NCBI GenBank assembly: GCA_050953085.1 | Contig: JBMNLX010000009.1 | Location: forward strand, 186,001 to 250,000 | Direction: 5' to 3' | DNA length: 64,000 bases | DNA from: UBA3946 sp002385755 | GTDB lineage: Bacteria; Bacillota_I; Bacilli_A; ML615J-28; CAG-698 | Part shown: positions 51,861 to 60,673 of the stretch, piece after piece | How the letters are laid out: every line of letters starts with the position of its first letter | How positions within the stretch are numbered: position 1 is the stretch's first letter | The notes under the pieces: model-generated | Told to the model about the DNA's origin: nothing | Seen by the model: the letters and a program-made list of their open reading frames with translations, nothing else | The model's database searches: none | Program-made: the position numbers and the translations under genes

Positions 51861-51893
51861 AGTTGGCGCGAAATGTTTCGCGGCAACTTTTTT
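51861..51893 (+). terminator. Intrinsic terminator of glycan operon 1
   Basis: AGTTG-GCGCGAAA pairs with TTTCGCG-CAACT (51861-51873 with 51876-51888) with one mismatch, followed by T residues. Confidence 0.85.
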
Positions 51894-51925
51894 ATTTAAA
51901 AAAATGTAAGCCTTTCCAAAAAAAT

Positions 51926-51956
51926 ACTTGACTAGACAAGTTAAGTGTTATATAAT
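51926..51956 (+). promoter_or_regulatory. Promoter with palindromic operator, glycan operon 2
   Basis: TTGACT (51928-51933), 17 bases, TATAAT (51951-51956), a near-consensus sigma-A promoter. ACTTGACTAGACAAGT (51926-51941) is palindromic at 14 of 16 positions around CTAG and starts at the -35. Its TAGAC half resembles HutC/NagR-type operators. GAGGAAC... GATAGGAGG follows before the start codon. Confidence 0.65.
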
Positions 51957-51985
51957 TAAGCTAGCATTAGAGATAGGAGGAACTA

Positions 51986-54900
51986 ATGGCTGCATTTAAA
52001 AAAATATTCGTGTTTGTCTGCTTGACGGTGGTTGCGATCGTCTTGAGCGGTTGCGGCAAGGACAAAGTGCCGCCCGAACTGGTGATCGAGACGCCGGAAA
52101 TATCGCACGCGGCAGGCGCGGATATCGTTTTGGCGGAATATATTAAAGATTTCATTTCCGTAAGCGATAACGTGACTGCCGAAGATGAAATCAAAATCGA
52201 AATCGTCGATTTTGGTGGGTATGACAAAGGAAAGAAAGGTGTTTACGAGATTACCATCAGGGCGACCGATAAGGAAGGCAATTATACCGATAAGAAGATG
52301 ACGGTAGTCGTCACCGACGCCGACACCGTCCCGCCGGCGTTGACGAAGACGCCGACGACGATTTATCATATTGCCGGAGAAGAGGTTGACCTGACCGAGG
52401 GTCTGGAAGGCGTCGATAATGTCGACGGCGTGAACGTTAACTTTAAGGTTGTGGATCTTGGCGATTATGACAGAAACGTTCCCGGAACGTATACCGTGAT
52501 GATTGTCGTTTACGACAATGCCGGCAACGAAAGCGCTCCTTTTGAGCGCGAGGTCGTCGTATCCGATAGCTACAGCCGCGCCGAGATGGTATCGTTTGAA
52601 GGCGAAGTTATTCGTTACGAAGCGCTTTACAACCCGCAGATTCTGGCCGGGCATACCGCTACCGGTTACAACACGGCCTATGACGGTCATTATGTCAATG
52701 TTTTATCTAAAGACTATGTCGACTGGCTTGTGAATTACGCGCCGGAAAGAATCGGCTCGGGCGTCGGCTGGAGCGTAATCGCCGTTACCGACGCCGACAA
52801 CAAAATCGTTTATGTCCGCCACTGGAACAGCGGCGAGGCTTACCTCGACAATGAAGGAAATTTGGTTTCGGTTCCGGCGGTCGACTGGTCGACGGGAACC
52901 AACCGTAACTGGACCGAGGAAGTGAACGGGAAAATGATCTCCCGCACCAACGCGCGCTACAGTTCCGGCGAGATGGGCATGATGATGGCCAATATCAGCC
53001 GTTGGATTCCCGATGGCGGTCATGTTTTCATGTTCATTAATTGGATGACGATCGGCCTTGACGAGAACGAGGAAGTCGTGACGAAGGCCAATACTTCCGA
53101 TATGCCCCGGGCGATGGGCGCTAATTACATTATGTATAGCGACGAGGACGGGGACGACGTGATGGATTACGCTTTGGGTCGCGAGCTTAAAATCATTGAC
53201 CCGCAATTAAGCAAACAATCGATACGCAAGTCTTTTGACGCGGATAAACCTTTCCCGGTTATCACCGTGTCCGGCAAACGGACCGTAACCGACACCGGCG
53301 TTTGGAAAACGAATTATATCGAAACCGTTTATTTGAACGAACACGACAGCGAAAACCCGTATGACCCGCTTGCCGGCGTTACGGCAAACGACGGGAAAGG
53401 CGGCGATATTACCGACGAGATTACTTATAGGGTATATCGTTACGCAACGACCGAACAAGTTTACGGGTACATGACCTCGCTATCGATAAACGACCCCCGC
53501 TGGGCCGAATATTACGATGAGGTCTGGACGCTGGAAGAAAACGAAGTTCAGTTGGATAACATCCTCGTCCCGGGTAACGACGGTCATTATTTCGTGATCG
53601 AATACACGGTAACCGCGAACGGGCATACCGACACGCTTTACCGGCTGATTCAAATCAAAGCCGACACGCCCGATTATATCGAGCTTTACGGCGAGTCGGA
53701 TTCCGTTTACGCAAACGTCATGTCGATCCAGCAACGCCTGGAAATGAATCCCGATTTGGACGAGTTTGGGGCGATGGACAATACGGACAAAGGCATACTT
53801 TACAACTATGAAGGCTTTAAATCATTATCCGCATATCCGAATCTTCCCAAAGGCGTCGTCGTCGTTTTGGATGAATACTACCGGGTATTAACGATAAGAG
53901 TCCTGGCCAATACGGCTTTTGAGATTACGCCCGACGGAAAAGCCGAAATCAACGATCTGGATTGGGTTGACGACGGCCTTCTCGCGGGAATTGACGATAT
54001 GCTCCCCGAAGGCGGTTATGTCGTTATATATCCCGAAGGAAAAGACGGAACCGTACTTGCGAAAGCGCTGCGAGCTTTTGTTGATTTTGATTATCAGGAA
54101 GGCGATATCACCGCCGATATTAAAAACGGCGCCGTCTCCGTGTCTCTTGTGATCAAGGAAGTTCAGGAAGTTTCGACCCTGCTCGTTAACGGCGAGGCGC
54201 CGCTCATCGAAATCAGCGGAAACGAAGTTACGATTAAGGTCGTTGAAAACAGCAAGGAAGCTTTGATATTCTACCCGGCGGGAGGCGGGGCCGGATTCCG
54301 GCTGGATACCGGCAAGGCCTACTATTTCACGAAAGAAATGTATGCCGTTCTCTCGCAAAGCCAGGAAGTTGTCTCCTCGTTTACCACATCAAGTCCGAAC
54401 AAGGGCGTTCCCTGGTTCCGCGACGGATCGATCGTCGTGCTTGACGCCGACGGCAAATTCGTGCTCGCTCGCGTGATGACGACCGCGGCCGCGGCGGAAA
54501 TAAAAGCTGACGGCACGGTTATTTACGGGAACGCTGCTGTTGTCGCGACGACCGAGGCGGATAAAGCGGCCGCGGGAGAGGCGAACTTGTCGTTTGACTT
54601 GGTTATCCCGAACGCCGCCAATACCGTCCCGCACGGACCGTTGGCCGACATTCTTGACATCGTGCCCGACGGCGGCTCGTTTATCATCTTCCCCGGCACT
54701 GCCAATACAGCCGTCCGCAATTACAGCGTCCGGTTGCTCTGGAACGCCGATTACCCGGGCAGCGGCATAATCGTTGACGCCACGGCGGAAGAACCGCCGG
54801 CCGGCTCGCCCGACCCCGCGACCAACGGCTTTGATTTCGATAACTATACCGCCGATTATTTCGAGAATCTCTTAATCGAGGTTGAATTCGTGGCGACCGT

Positions 54901-57013
54901 AGCCGACAAACCGGCAAAACTCCCGCGTCCGAAAGTTACCCTTGACGGCAACGCGATCAGCTGGGCCGCCGTGGAAGGCGCAGCGAGCTACGACCTTTAT
55001 GTCGACGGCGTTCTCGCGTTGGCATCCGCCGGAACGTTTAACGAAGAAACTAACGCATACGAGTTTGATCTTGTCGGGCTTGATTTGCAGGCCTCGACTT
55101 ATAAAATCCAGGTCCGGGCGATAACCGCGGACGCGAAAGCGAGCTCGACGTCGGTATTGAGCGACGCGGTAATGTATGAGCTTAGGCGCGCGGATTCCCC
55201 CGACCCGGAAACCTTTGTTTTGGATGATAATATCTTATCGTGGGGCGAAGTAGAGGGCGCGACGAAATATCTCGTTTCTATTAATGACGGCGACTATTTT
55301 GAAGTCGAGACCAACCAGGTGACGATCCCCGACGACGCTTTGACGGCCGGAACGATCGTTAAGGTTATCGCCGTCGGCGAGGAAGGAGTTTTCAACTCGC
55401 TGCCGACGGAATATGAGCTTGACATCGAGGTTATCCCCAAGGAAATAACGCTTGGCTCTTATGTGTTGCCGGTCGTCGAGTTTACCGCGAGCGCGTGGCT
55501 GCGTCACGCCGACCCGGAAAAAGGCAACGATCCCGGCGCGCAATGGATTCAAGGAATCGTCGTCGTTAACGGCGTCCATGAATTCGCCAATCTAGACGAT
55601 AACGTCCGGCTCTTCAGCGGCGGTTACGCCGCGGTGCTTGACGCGGACTTCAAAGTAAAATATATCGTCGACCGTTGGGCGCACGAATGGAACGCCGAGG
55701 ACGGCTGGACGACCAACTCCGGCGGCTGGGATTGGGCTCTCCATTTTTACGCCTCTTACTTCAAGCCGTATCTTGAAGAAGGCGACGTCATCATCTTCGC
55801 CTCGCAATACGGTACGGGCTTGCCGGAAGGCACCTACCGCAACTACTTCGGAAACGCCTTAATCTATGACCTGGAGACGCTAACGACCGATCACCGAAAC
55901 ATTAACATTGAGGAAGCGATTGACCCGAGCGCGGTCAAAATCGAAATTAAAGAAGTCGTTGCCACAAAAACGATCGCTCTCGGCGGAAATCACCTGCCGA
56001 TCGTCGAGTTCACGCTTGAAAAGTGGCTGAATTACGCCGATCCCGACGGCGGTAATGACGTCGGCGCGGCCAATATCGCGGGCATCGTTTTAGTCACCGG
56101 CGTCATCGGTATTGCTGATCTTGAAGATAATCATAGACTTTTCAGCGGCGGATACGCCGCGGTGCTTGACGCGGATCTTAAAGTAAAATATATCGTCGAC
56201 CGCTGGGCGCACGAATGGAACGCCGAGGACGGCTGGACGACCAACTCCGGCGGCTGGGATTGGGCTCTCCATTTTTACGCCTCTTACTTCAAGCCGTATC
56301 TTGAAGAAGGCGACGTCATCATCTTCGCCTCGCAATACGGCAAAGGTCTGCCGGCCGGCACCTACCGCAACTACTTCGGCAACGCCCTCATTAAAAACTT
56401 GGGAACGGTGACAACCGATCACCGCGGCGTCGATCTCGAGGAAGCTATCGACCCGAGCGCCGCGAATATCGTCATCCGCGAACAAAAGAAAGTTCTCAAC
56501 GTCGGAACCTCGCTCGTGAACGTTAAGGAAATGGAACTTGACGAGTGGCTGAATTACGCCGATCCCACGGGCGGTAATGACGTCGGCGCGCAATGGATAC
56601 ACGGGCTAGTCCTCGTCCACGGCGCCGCAGGAATTAAGGAACTTGATGACGACGCGGTCGTTTTCAGCGGCGGTTATGTGGCCGTAGTTGATTCCGAATT
56701 CAAAGTCAAGTACTTCGTAGACCGCTGGGCGCACGAATGGAACGCCGAAGACGGTTGGACGGTCAATGACGGCGGCTGGGGCTGGGCGCTTAATTTGAAA
56801 GCGTCGTACTTTAAACCGTATCTTGAGGATGGCGACATGCTTATCATGGCCTCGCAATACGGCGTCGGCCTTGGCGTCGGGACTTATCGCAATGTTTTAG
56901 GAAACGAGCTTATATATAATTTGGGGACTTTAACGACCGATCATCGCAACGTCGACATTGAGGAAGCGCTTGATCCTTCGGAAGTCGCGATCCAATTAAT
57001 CGAACTTAAATAA
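51986..57013 (+). CDS. Giant multi-repeat surface lipoprotein
   Basis: The 1675-residue protein has a lipobox L-S-G-C23. Layout, approximate: two DUF5011/HYR-like beta domains (29-195); a first divergent module (200-400) with GWSVIAVTDADNKIVYVRHW and IPDGGHVFMF; a third DUF5011-like stretch (415-560); modules two and three (560-712, 730-935), each with a VVVLD-x-D strand and LP(D/E)GGY-VIYP; two Fn3-like domains (978-1150); three tandem ~175-residue repeats (1153-1675) with the core KVKYIVDRWAHEWNAEDGW and a C-terminal TYRNYFGN-TTDHR. The six modules look like one family. No catalytic motif is evident. It leads the sugar-transport operon, so glycan or surface binding is inferred. Confidence 0.85.
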   Translation: MAAFKKIFVFVCLTVVAIVLSGCGKDKVPPELVIETPEISHAAGADIVLAEYIKDFISVSDNVTAEDEIKIEIVDFGGYDKGKKGVYEITIRATDKEGNYTDKKMTVVVTDADTVPPALTKTPTTIYHIAGEEVDLTEGLEGVDNVDGVNVNFKVVDLGDYDRNVPGTYTVMIVVYDNAGNESAPFEREVVVSDSYSRAEMVSFEGEVIRYEALYNPQILAGHTATGYNTAYDGHYVNVLSKDYVDWLVNYAPERIGSGVGWSVIAVTDADNKIVYVRHWNSGEAYLDNEGNLVSVPAVDWSTGTNRNWTEEVNGKMISRTNARYSSGEMGMMMANISRWIPDGGHVFMFINWMTIGLDENEEVVTKANTSDMPRAMGANYIMYSDEDGDDVMDYALGRELKIIDPQLSKQSIRKSFDADKPFPVITVSGKRTVTDTGVWKTNYIETVYLNEHDSENPYDPLAGVTANDGKGGDITDEITYRVYRYATTEQVYGYMTSLSINDPRWAEYYDEVWTLEENEVQLDNILVPGNDGHYFVIEYTVTANGHTDTLYRLIQIKADTPDYIELYGESDSVYANVMSIQQRLEMNPDLDEFGAMDNTDKGILYNYEGFKSLSAYPNLPKGVVVVLDEYYRVLTIRVLANTAFEITPDGKAEINDLDWVDDGLLAGIDDMLPEGGYVVIYPEGKDGTVLAKALRAFVDFDYQEGDITADIKNGAVSVSLVIKEVQEVSTLLVNGEAPLIEISGNEVTIKVVENSKEALIFYPAGGGAGFRLDTGKAYYFTKEMYAVLSQSQEVVSSFTTSSPNKGVPWFRDGSIVVLDADGKFVLARVMTTAAAAEIKADGTVIYGNAAVVATTEADKAAAGEANLSFDLVIPNAANTVPHGPLADILDIVPDGGSFIIFPGTANTAVRNYSVRLLWNADYPGSGIIVDATAEEPPAGSPDPATNGFDFDNYTADYFENLLIEVEFVATVADKPAKLPRPKVTLDGNAISWAAVEGAASYDLYVDGVLALASAGTFNEETNAYEFDLVGLDLQASTYKIQVRAITADAKASSTSVLSDAVMYELRRADSPDPETFVLDDNILSWGEVEGATKYLVSINDGDYFEVETNQVTIPDDALTAGTIVKVIAVGEEGVFNSLPTEYELDIEVIPKEITLGSYVLPVVEFTASAWLRHADPEKGNDPGAQWIQGIVVVNGVHEFANLDDNVRLFSGGYAAVLDADFKVKYIVDRWAHEWNAEDGWTTNSGGWDWALHFYASYFKPYLEEGDVIIFASQYGTGLPEGTYRNYFGNALIYDLETLTTDHRNINIEEAIDPSAVKIEIKEVVATKTIALGGNHLPIVEFTLEKWLNYADPDGGNDVGAANIAGIVLVTGVIGIADLEDNHRLFSGGYAAVLDADLKVKYIVDRWAHEWNAEDGWTTNSGGWDWALHFYASYFKPYLEEGDVIIFASQYGKGLPAGTYRNYFGNALIKNLGTVTTDHRGVDLEEAIDPSAANIVIREQKKVLNVGTSLVNVKEMELDEWLNYADPTGGNDVGAQWIHGLVLVHGAAGIKELDDDAVVFSGGYVAVVDSEFKVKYFVDRWAHEWNAEDGWTVNDGGWGWALNLKASYFKPYLEDGDMLIMASQYGVGLGVGTYRNVLGNELIYNLGTLTTDHRNVDIEEALDPSEVAIQLIELK
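55441..57010 (+). repeat. Three tandem ~525-base coding repeats
   Basis: Units begin near 55441, 55969 and 56491. Each encodes GG(Y)-A-VLDAD-KVKY-VDRWAHEWNAEDGW...YFKPYLE-GD...ASQYG. Units 1 and 2 share an identical 137-base block (55676-55812 and 56204-56340), including silent sites, while flanking parts of the same units differ clearly. Unit 3 is more diverged. Confidence 0.92.
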
Positions 57014-57027
57014 AAAATCAGGGAATT

Positions 57028-57051
57028 AGCCGGGAGCAAAGGCTCCCGGCT
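57028..57051 (+). terminator. Strong hairpin without clear U-tract after the giant gene
   Basis: AGCCGGGAGC pairs perfectly with GCTCCCGGCT (57028-57037 with 57042-57051), loop AAAG, followed by TATCCCG. The lack of a T-run suggests partial termination or an mRNA end stabiliser that lowers expression of the genes behind it. Confidence 0.55.
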
Positions 57052-57073
57052 TATCCCGACCATACGGTGAGCC

Positions 57074-57763
57074 ATGAAATTCGAGAAGTTTTACAACAGC
57101 CGGGTTTTCGGGTTCTTCGACTGGCTGTATCGCATGTTTATCCTCAATATTTTGACCGTTTTGTTTATCGCGTTGGGACTGGCGGTCTTTTCCCTGATGG
57201 CGGCGCTCGTGGCGCTATTAATCGTTCTCCGCTCGGCCAAGAGCGATTTTGATTTCCCGCTCGTCAAAGGTTATGTTAAGAGTTTCTTCGCAAATTTCGT
57301 CCCCGTATTGAAACTCTCGCTTTTCTACGTTATCTTAGGCTTGCTTTTGCTTTTTAACAGTTATTTTTTCTATTTGGGATTTGTGGATAACGGGGGATTT
57401 TTGAACGAGGTACTGTATTATCTTGCCTTGTTTATCGATTTGGTGTTTATTTTGGCTTTCGTGAACGCGTGTTTTGTTTATGTGTATTTTCCAAACCTAA
57501 CTTATTGGAAGGTAGTCAAGTATTCATTCGTCTTACTGCGGGCCGTCCCGCTTCAGGCGCTGTCCCTGGCCGCGTTTGTTGCCGCGGCGGTCGCGCTATT
57601 ATTCGTGAAGATTATTAACATTATTTTGATATTTATTTTCGTTGCTCTTTTTATTTATATCGCCAATCTTTTGCTTGAAAAAATTTATTTACGTTTGGCG
57701 GCCGAGGGAGTCAGGCCGCGCGACGTTTTCCTTTACCTGAGAGACAAACGGGAAAATTCTTAA
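57074..57763 (+). CDS. DUF624/YesL-like membrane protein
   Basis: The 229-residue protein has about five membrane helices. FFDWLYRMFILNILTVLF near the N-terminus is typical of the YesL/DUF624 family that accompanies carbohydrate ABC transporters in Bacillota. The function of the family is unknown; an accessory to transport is inferred from its usual location. ACGGTGAG precedes the ATG. It lies 19 bases before the binding-protein gene. Confidence 0.82.
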   Translation: MKFEKFYNSRVFGFFDWLYRMFILNILTVLFIALGLAVFSLMAALVALLIVLRSAKSDFDFPLVKGYVKSFFANFVPVLKLSLFYVILGLLLLFNSYFFYLGFVDNGGFLNEVLYYLALFIDLVFILAFVNACFVYVYFPNLTYWKVVKYSFVLLRAVPLQALSLAAFVAAAVALLFVKIINIILIFIFVALFIYIANLLLEKIYLRLAAEGVRPRDVFLYLRDKRENS

Positions 57764-57782
57764 GGTTTGTGAGGGAAGAATC

Positions 57783-60659
57783 ATGAAAAAAAAGATTATT
57801 ATTATCGCCTTAATCACCGGAATCGGCCTGTTTCTTTATTTTGGGGTTAAACGGAATCCCGTTCCCGTCCGTTCCGCAATCTATCAGGGCTCGGTCTATC
57901 AAGACGGAGCCGGCGCCTTGCCCGATTATCACGCCTATCTGAGCGAAAGAGCGGACGCGGCTCGTCCCGCGGAAGAAATCGTGATTTCCGCGGTCGAGTC
58001 CTATGACTATGATTCCGACGGTTTCGAGGCCGAATGTTATTCGACGGAAGAAGACGGGGTTGCGGGACTTTATATTCCCGAGCCCGGCGAGGTCTGCTGG
58101 GAGGTTGACGTTCCCCAATCCGGTTTATACAATATCGAGATTAAGTATTACCCGGTGCCCGGCCGGAGCGCGGCGATTGCTCGCGGGCTGAAGATCGACG
58201 GCGAATACCCCTTTAAGGAGGCCGCGAACTTTACCCTGTCCCGGATTTGGGTCGACGAGTTTCCCGTCGCCAGCCGGCGCGATACCGGCAAGCATGATAT
58301 CAAACCATCGCAAATCGAAAATAATAGATGGAACAACGAGACCGTCCGCGACACCAACGGTTATTATGACGGCCGACCGTATCATTTTTATCTGGAGTCC
58401 GGGAAACGAACGATCACTTTGGTCGGCGTCCGGGAACCGGTGGTGATAGCGGAAATCAAGATCTATCAAAAAGCGCCGGAGCCCGGTTACCGCGATTATC
58501 TTGACCATTATCGCGCCGCCGGCTATCAAGAAATTGAGACGCCCGGAGGCTTTTACAAAATCCAGGGCGAGAACCCGCTCGAAAAATCGACCCCGGTCTT
58601 GGCCCCGGTCGCCAACTGGAGCAGCTATAAGGTCGACCCCTACGAAAAATTTATCACCCGGTACAACACCGTCGGCGGTTATGCCTGGCGGGTCGCGGGC
58701 GATTGGATTACTTGGGAGGCGGAGGTTCCGGCCGCGGGACTTTACAGATTGAGCTTTAAAGTCTTGCAGAATTATAGCCGCGGGATGGACAGCGCGCGGA
58801 TCCTCTACATTAACGGCGAGGTCCCGTTCGCGGAGTGCCGCGAGATCCGTTTCCGATACCGCGGCGACTGGCAAAACGCGACTTTGGGAAGCGAGGAAGA
58901 GGATTATTGGTTTTACCTTGAGGAAGGAAAAAATACGATTACCCTGGAAGCGACGATTGGCGTTTACGACAACGTCATCCGCACCGCCGAGCAGACGATA
59001 GCGATTCTTAACCGCCTGTACCGGAAAGTGGTAATGATTACCGGCGTCGCCCCCGACAAGTACCAAGATTATCTTTTGGAAGAACGGATCGACGATCTTT
59101 GGGAAATGATCGACGAGAGCATATATAATCTCGAATACTGCATCGAGGAAACGATAAAAATCGCCGGCGAACGGAGCGGCTTAATCTCCGCTTTCGAGAG
59201 AACGCTCGTTCAGTTGCGGAAATTTAAGAAAAGCGAGCAAAACATCCAAAGAAGCCTTAAGGAACTGGAGGACAATATCGCCGCCTTGGGGACATGGGTG
59301 ATGGATATTTCCGAGCAGCCCCTGGCCGTCGACTGCCTTTACGTTTTAGGGAAGGATGGCAAGCTCCCCAAGGCCTCGACGAATTTCTTTCAAAAATTAT
59401 GGCACGAGCTCGTGATGCTCGTCGGCAGTTTCGGAGCCGGCAGCGCGCTCGAGAGCAGCATCAAGGCCGACGGTCCGACGATTACCGTTTGGGTGTTCTC
59501 CGGTCGCGACCAATCGCAACTTTTACGGCAACTGGTCGACGAGTCGTTTACTTTGCGGGAAAACATTAACGTGAAACTGAAACTGGTCAACGCAACCGCC
59601 TTGCTTCCGGCGACACTCGCCGGGAACGGCCCGGACGTCGCCTTGGGCGTCGGGCAAAATATCCCCGTGAACTGGGGAATAAGGAAGGCGCTTCTCGATC
59701 TCGCGGAGTTTTCCGATTTTCCCGAGGTCGCCGCTTGGTTCAGCCCCAGCGCTCTTACGGCTTTCCGCTTTGGCGATAGCGTTTACGCCCTTCCCGATAC
59801 CGAGGATTTTCTCGTGACTTTTATTCGGACCGATATCGCCGAGGAAATGGGTTTTTCGGCCCCCGAAACATGGGATGAGGTTTTGACGCTTGTCCCGTAC
59901 CTGCAGAGATCGTACCTCGATTATTATATACCCAATACCCGCGGCGCTCTAAGCACAGTGCTGCACGCGATGATCGTTCAAAAGGGCGGCTCCCTCTACG
60001 AGGAGGGCGGCCGGAAAACGAGACTTATGGAAACGGACGCTACCGAAGCCTTCATTGACTTCACGAGTTTCTTTTCCGACTACGGGTTCGCCGTGAGCGC
60101 CAATTTCCCCAACCGTTTCCGCAGCGGGGAGATGCCGATCGGGATTTATAATTATTCGCTTTACAACACTTTGGCGGTTTTCGCCCCGGAAATTAACGGT
60201 CATTGGCGATTCGCGCCGCTGCCGGGCTATGAAGAAGACGGGGTCATTCATAACCTGACGACCTCCACGGTGACCGGATCCGTCATCCTCGCAGACTCGA
60301 AGGAAAAAGAAGCAAGCTGGAAGTTTTTGAAATGGTGGCTTTCGGCGGAAACGCAGGCGAATTACGCCCGCGGCATGGAAGCGATTCTCGGCGCCGCGGC
60401 CCGTTACCCGACCGCCAACCTCGAGGCTTTCGGAAGTCTCCCGTGGTCGGCGCGGGACTACCGCGTGCTTGAAAAACAGCGCGATGCCGCCGTCGGCGTT
60501 CCGACGATCCCCGGCGATTATATCGTCGGCCGTTATCTCGACAACGCTTTCCGCGCCGCCATCAATAATAACCTTAACCCTCGCGATACTTTGTTTGAAT
60601 ACGCGCAGAAAATTGACCTGGAAATTACCCGCAAACGTAAAGAGTTCAATCTTGATTAG
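57783..60659 (+). CDS. Membrane-anchored sugar-binding protein with N-terminal carbohydrate-binding-like modules
   Basis: The 958-residue protein has an uncleaved-looking N-terminal helix (KKKIIIIALITGIGLFLYFG) and no lipobox. Two beta-sandwich-like modules follow (about 60-235 and 285-400), each with W-E-V/A-VP--GLY and an LKIDGE/LYINGEVPF strand, resembling carbohydrate-binding modules. A helical spacer (about 410-510) leads to a SBP_bac_1 domain (about 580-930) with ITVWVFSGRD, GNGPDVALGVGQ, ALPDTEDFLVTFIRTDIAEEMG and WKFLKWWLSAETQ. Usual binding proteins are 420-550 residues, so this one is about twice as long. GAGGGAAG is the ribosome site. It probably captures oligosaccharides for the next two permeases. 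Confidence 0.88.
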   Translation: MKKKIIIIALITGIGLFLYFGVKRNPVPVRSAIYQGSVYQDGAGALPDYHAYLSERADAARPAEEIVISAVESYDYDSDGFEAECYSTEEDGVAGLYIPEPGEVCWEVDVPQSGLYNIEIKYYPVPGRSAAIARGLKIDGEYPFKEAANFTLSRIWVDEFPVASRRDTGKHDIKPSQIENNRWNNETVRDTNGYYDGRPYHFYLESGKRTITLVGVREPVVIAEIKIYQKAPEPGYRDYLDHYRAAGYQEIETPGGFYKIQGENPLEKSTPVLAPVANWSSYKVDPYEKFITRYNTVGGYAWRVAGDWITWEAEVPAAGLYRLSFKVLQNYSRGMDSARILYINGEVPFAECREIRFRYRGDWQNATLGSEEEDYWFYLEEGKNTITLEATIGVYDNVIRTAEQTIAILNRLYRKVVMITGVAPDKYQDYLLEERIDDLWEMIDESIYNLEYCIEETIKIAGERSGLISAFERTLVQLRKFKKSEQNIQRSLKELEDNIAALGTWVMDISEQPLAVDCLYVLGKDGKLPKASTNFFQKLWHELVMLVGSFGAGSALESSIKADGPTITVWVFSGRDQSQLLRQLVDESFTLRENINVKLKLVNATALLPATLAGNGPDVALGVGQNIPVNWGIRKALLDLAEFSDFPEVAAWFSPSALTAFRFGDSVYALPDTEDFLVTFIRTDIAEEMGFSAPETWDEVLTLVPYLQRSYLDYYIPNTRGALSTVLHAMIVQKGGSLYEEGGRKTRLMETDATEAFIDFTSFFSDYGFAVSANFPNRFRSGEMPIGIYNYSLYNTLAVFAPEINGHWRFAPLPGYEEDGVIHNLTTSTVTGSVILADSKEKEASWKFLKWWLSAETQANYARGMEAILGAAARYPTANLEAFGSLPWSARDYRVLEKQRDAAVGVPTIPGDYIVGRYLDNAFRAAINNNLNPRDTLFEYAQKIDLEITRKRKEFNLD

Positions 60660-60673
60660 GGAGGACGGAACCG

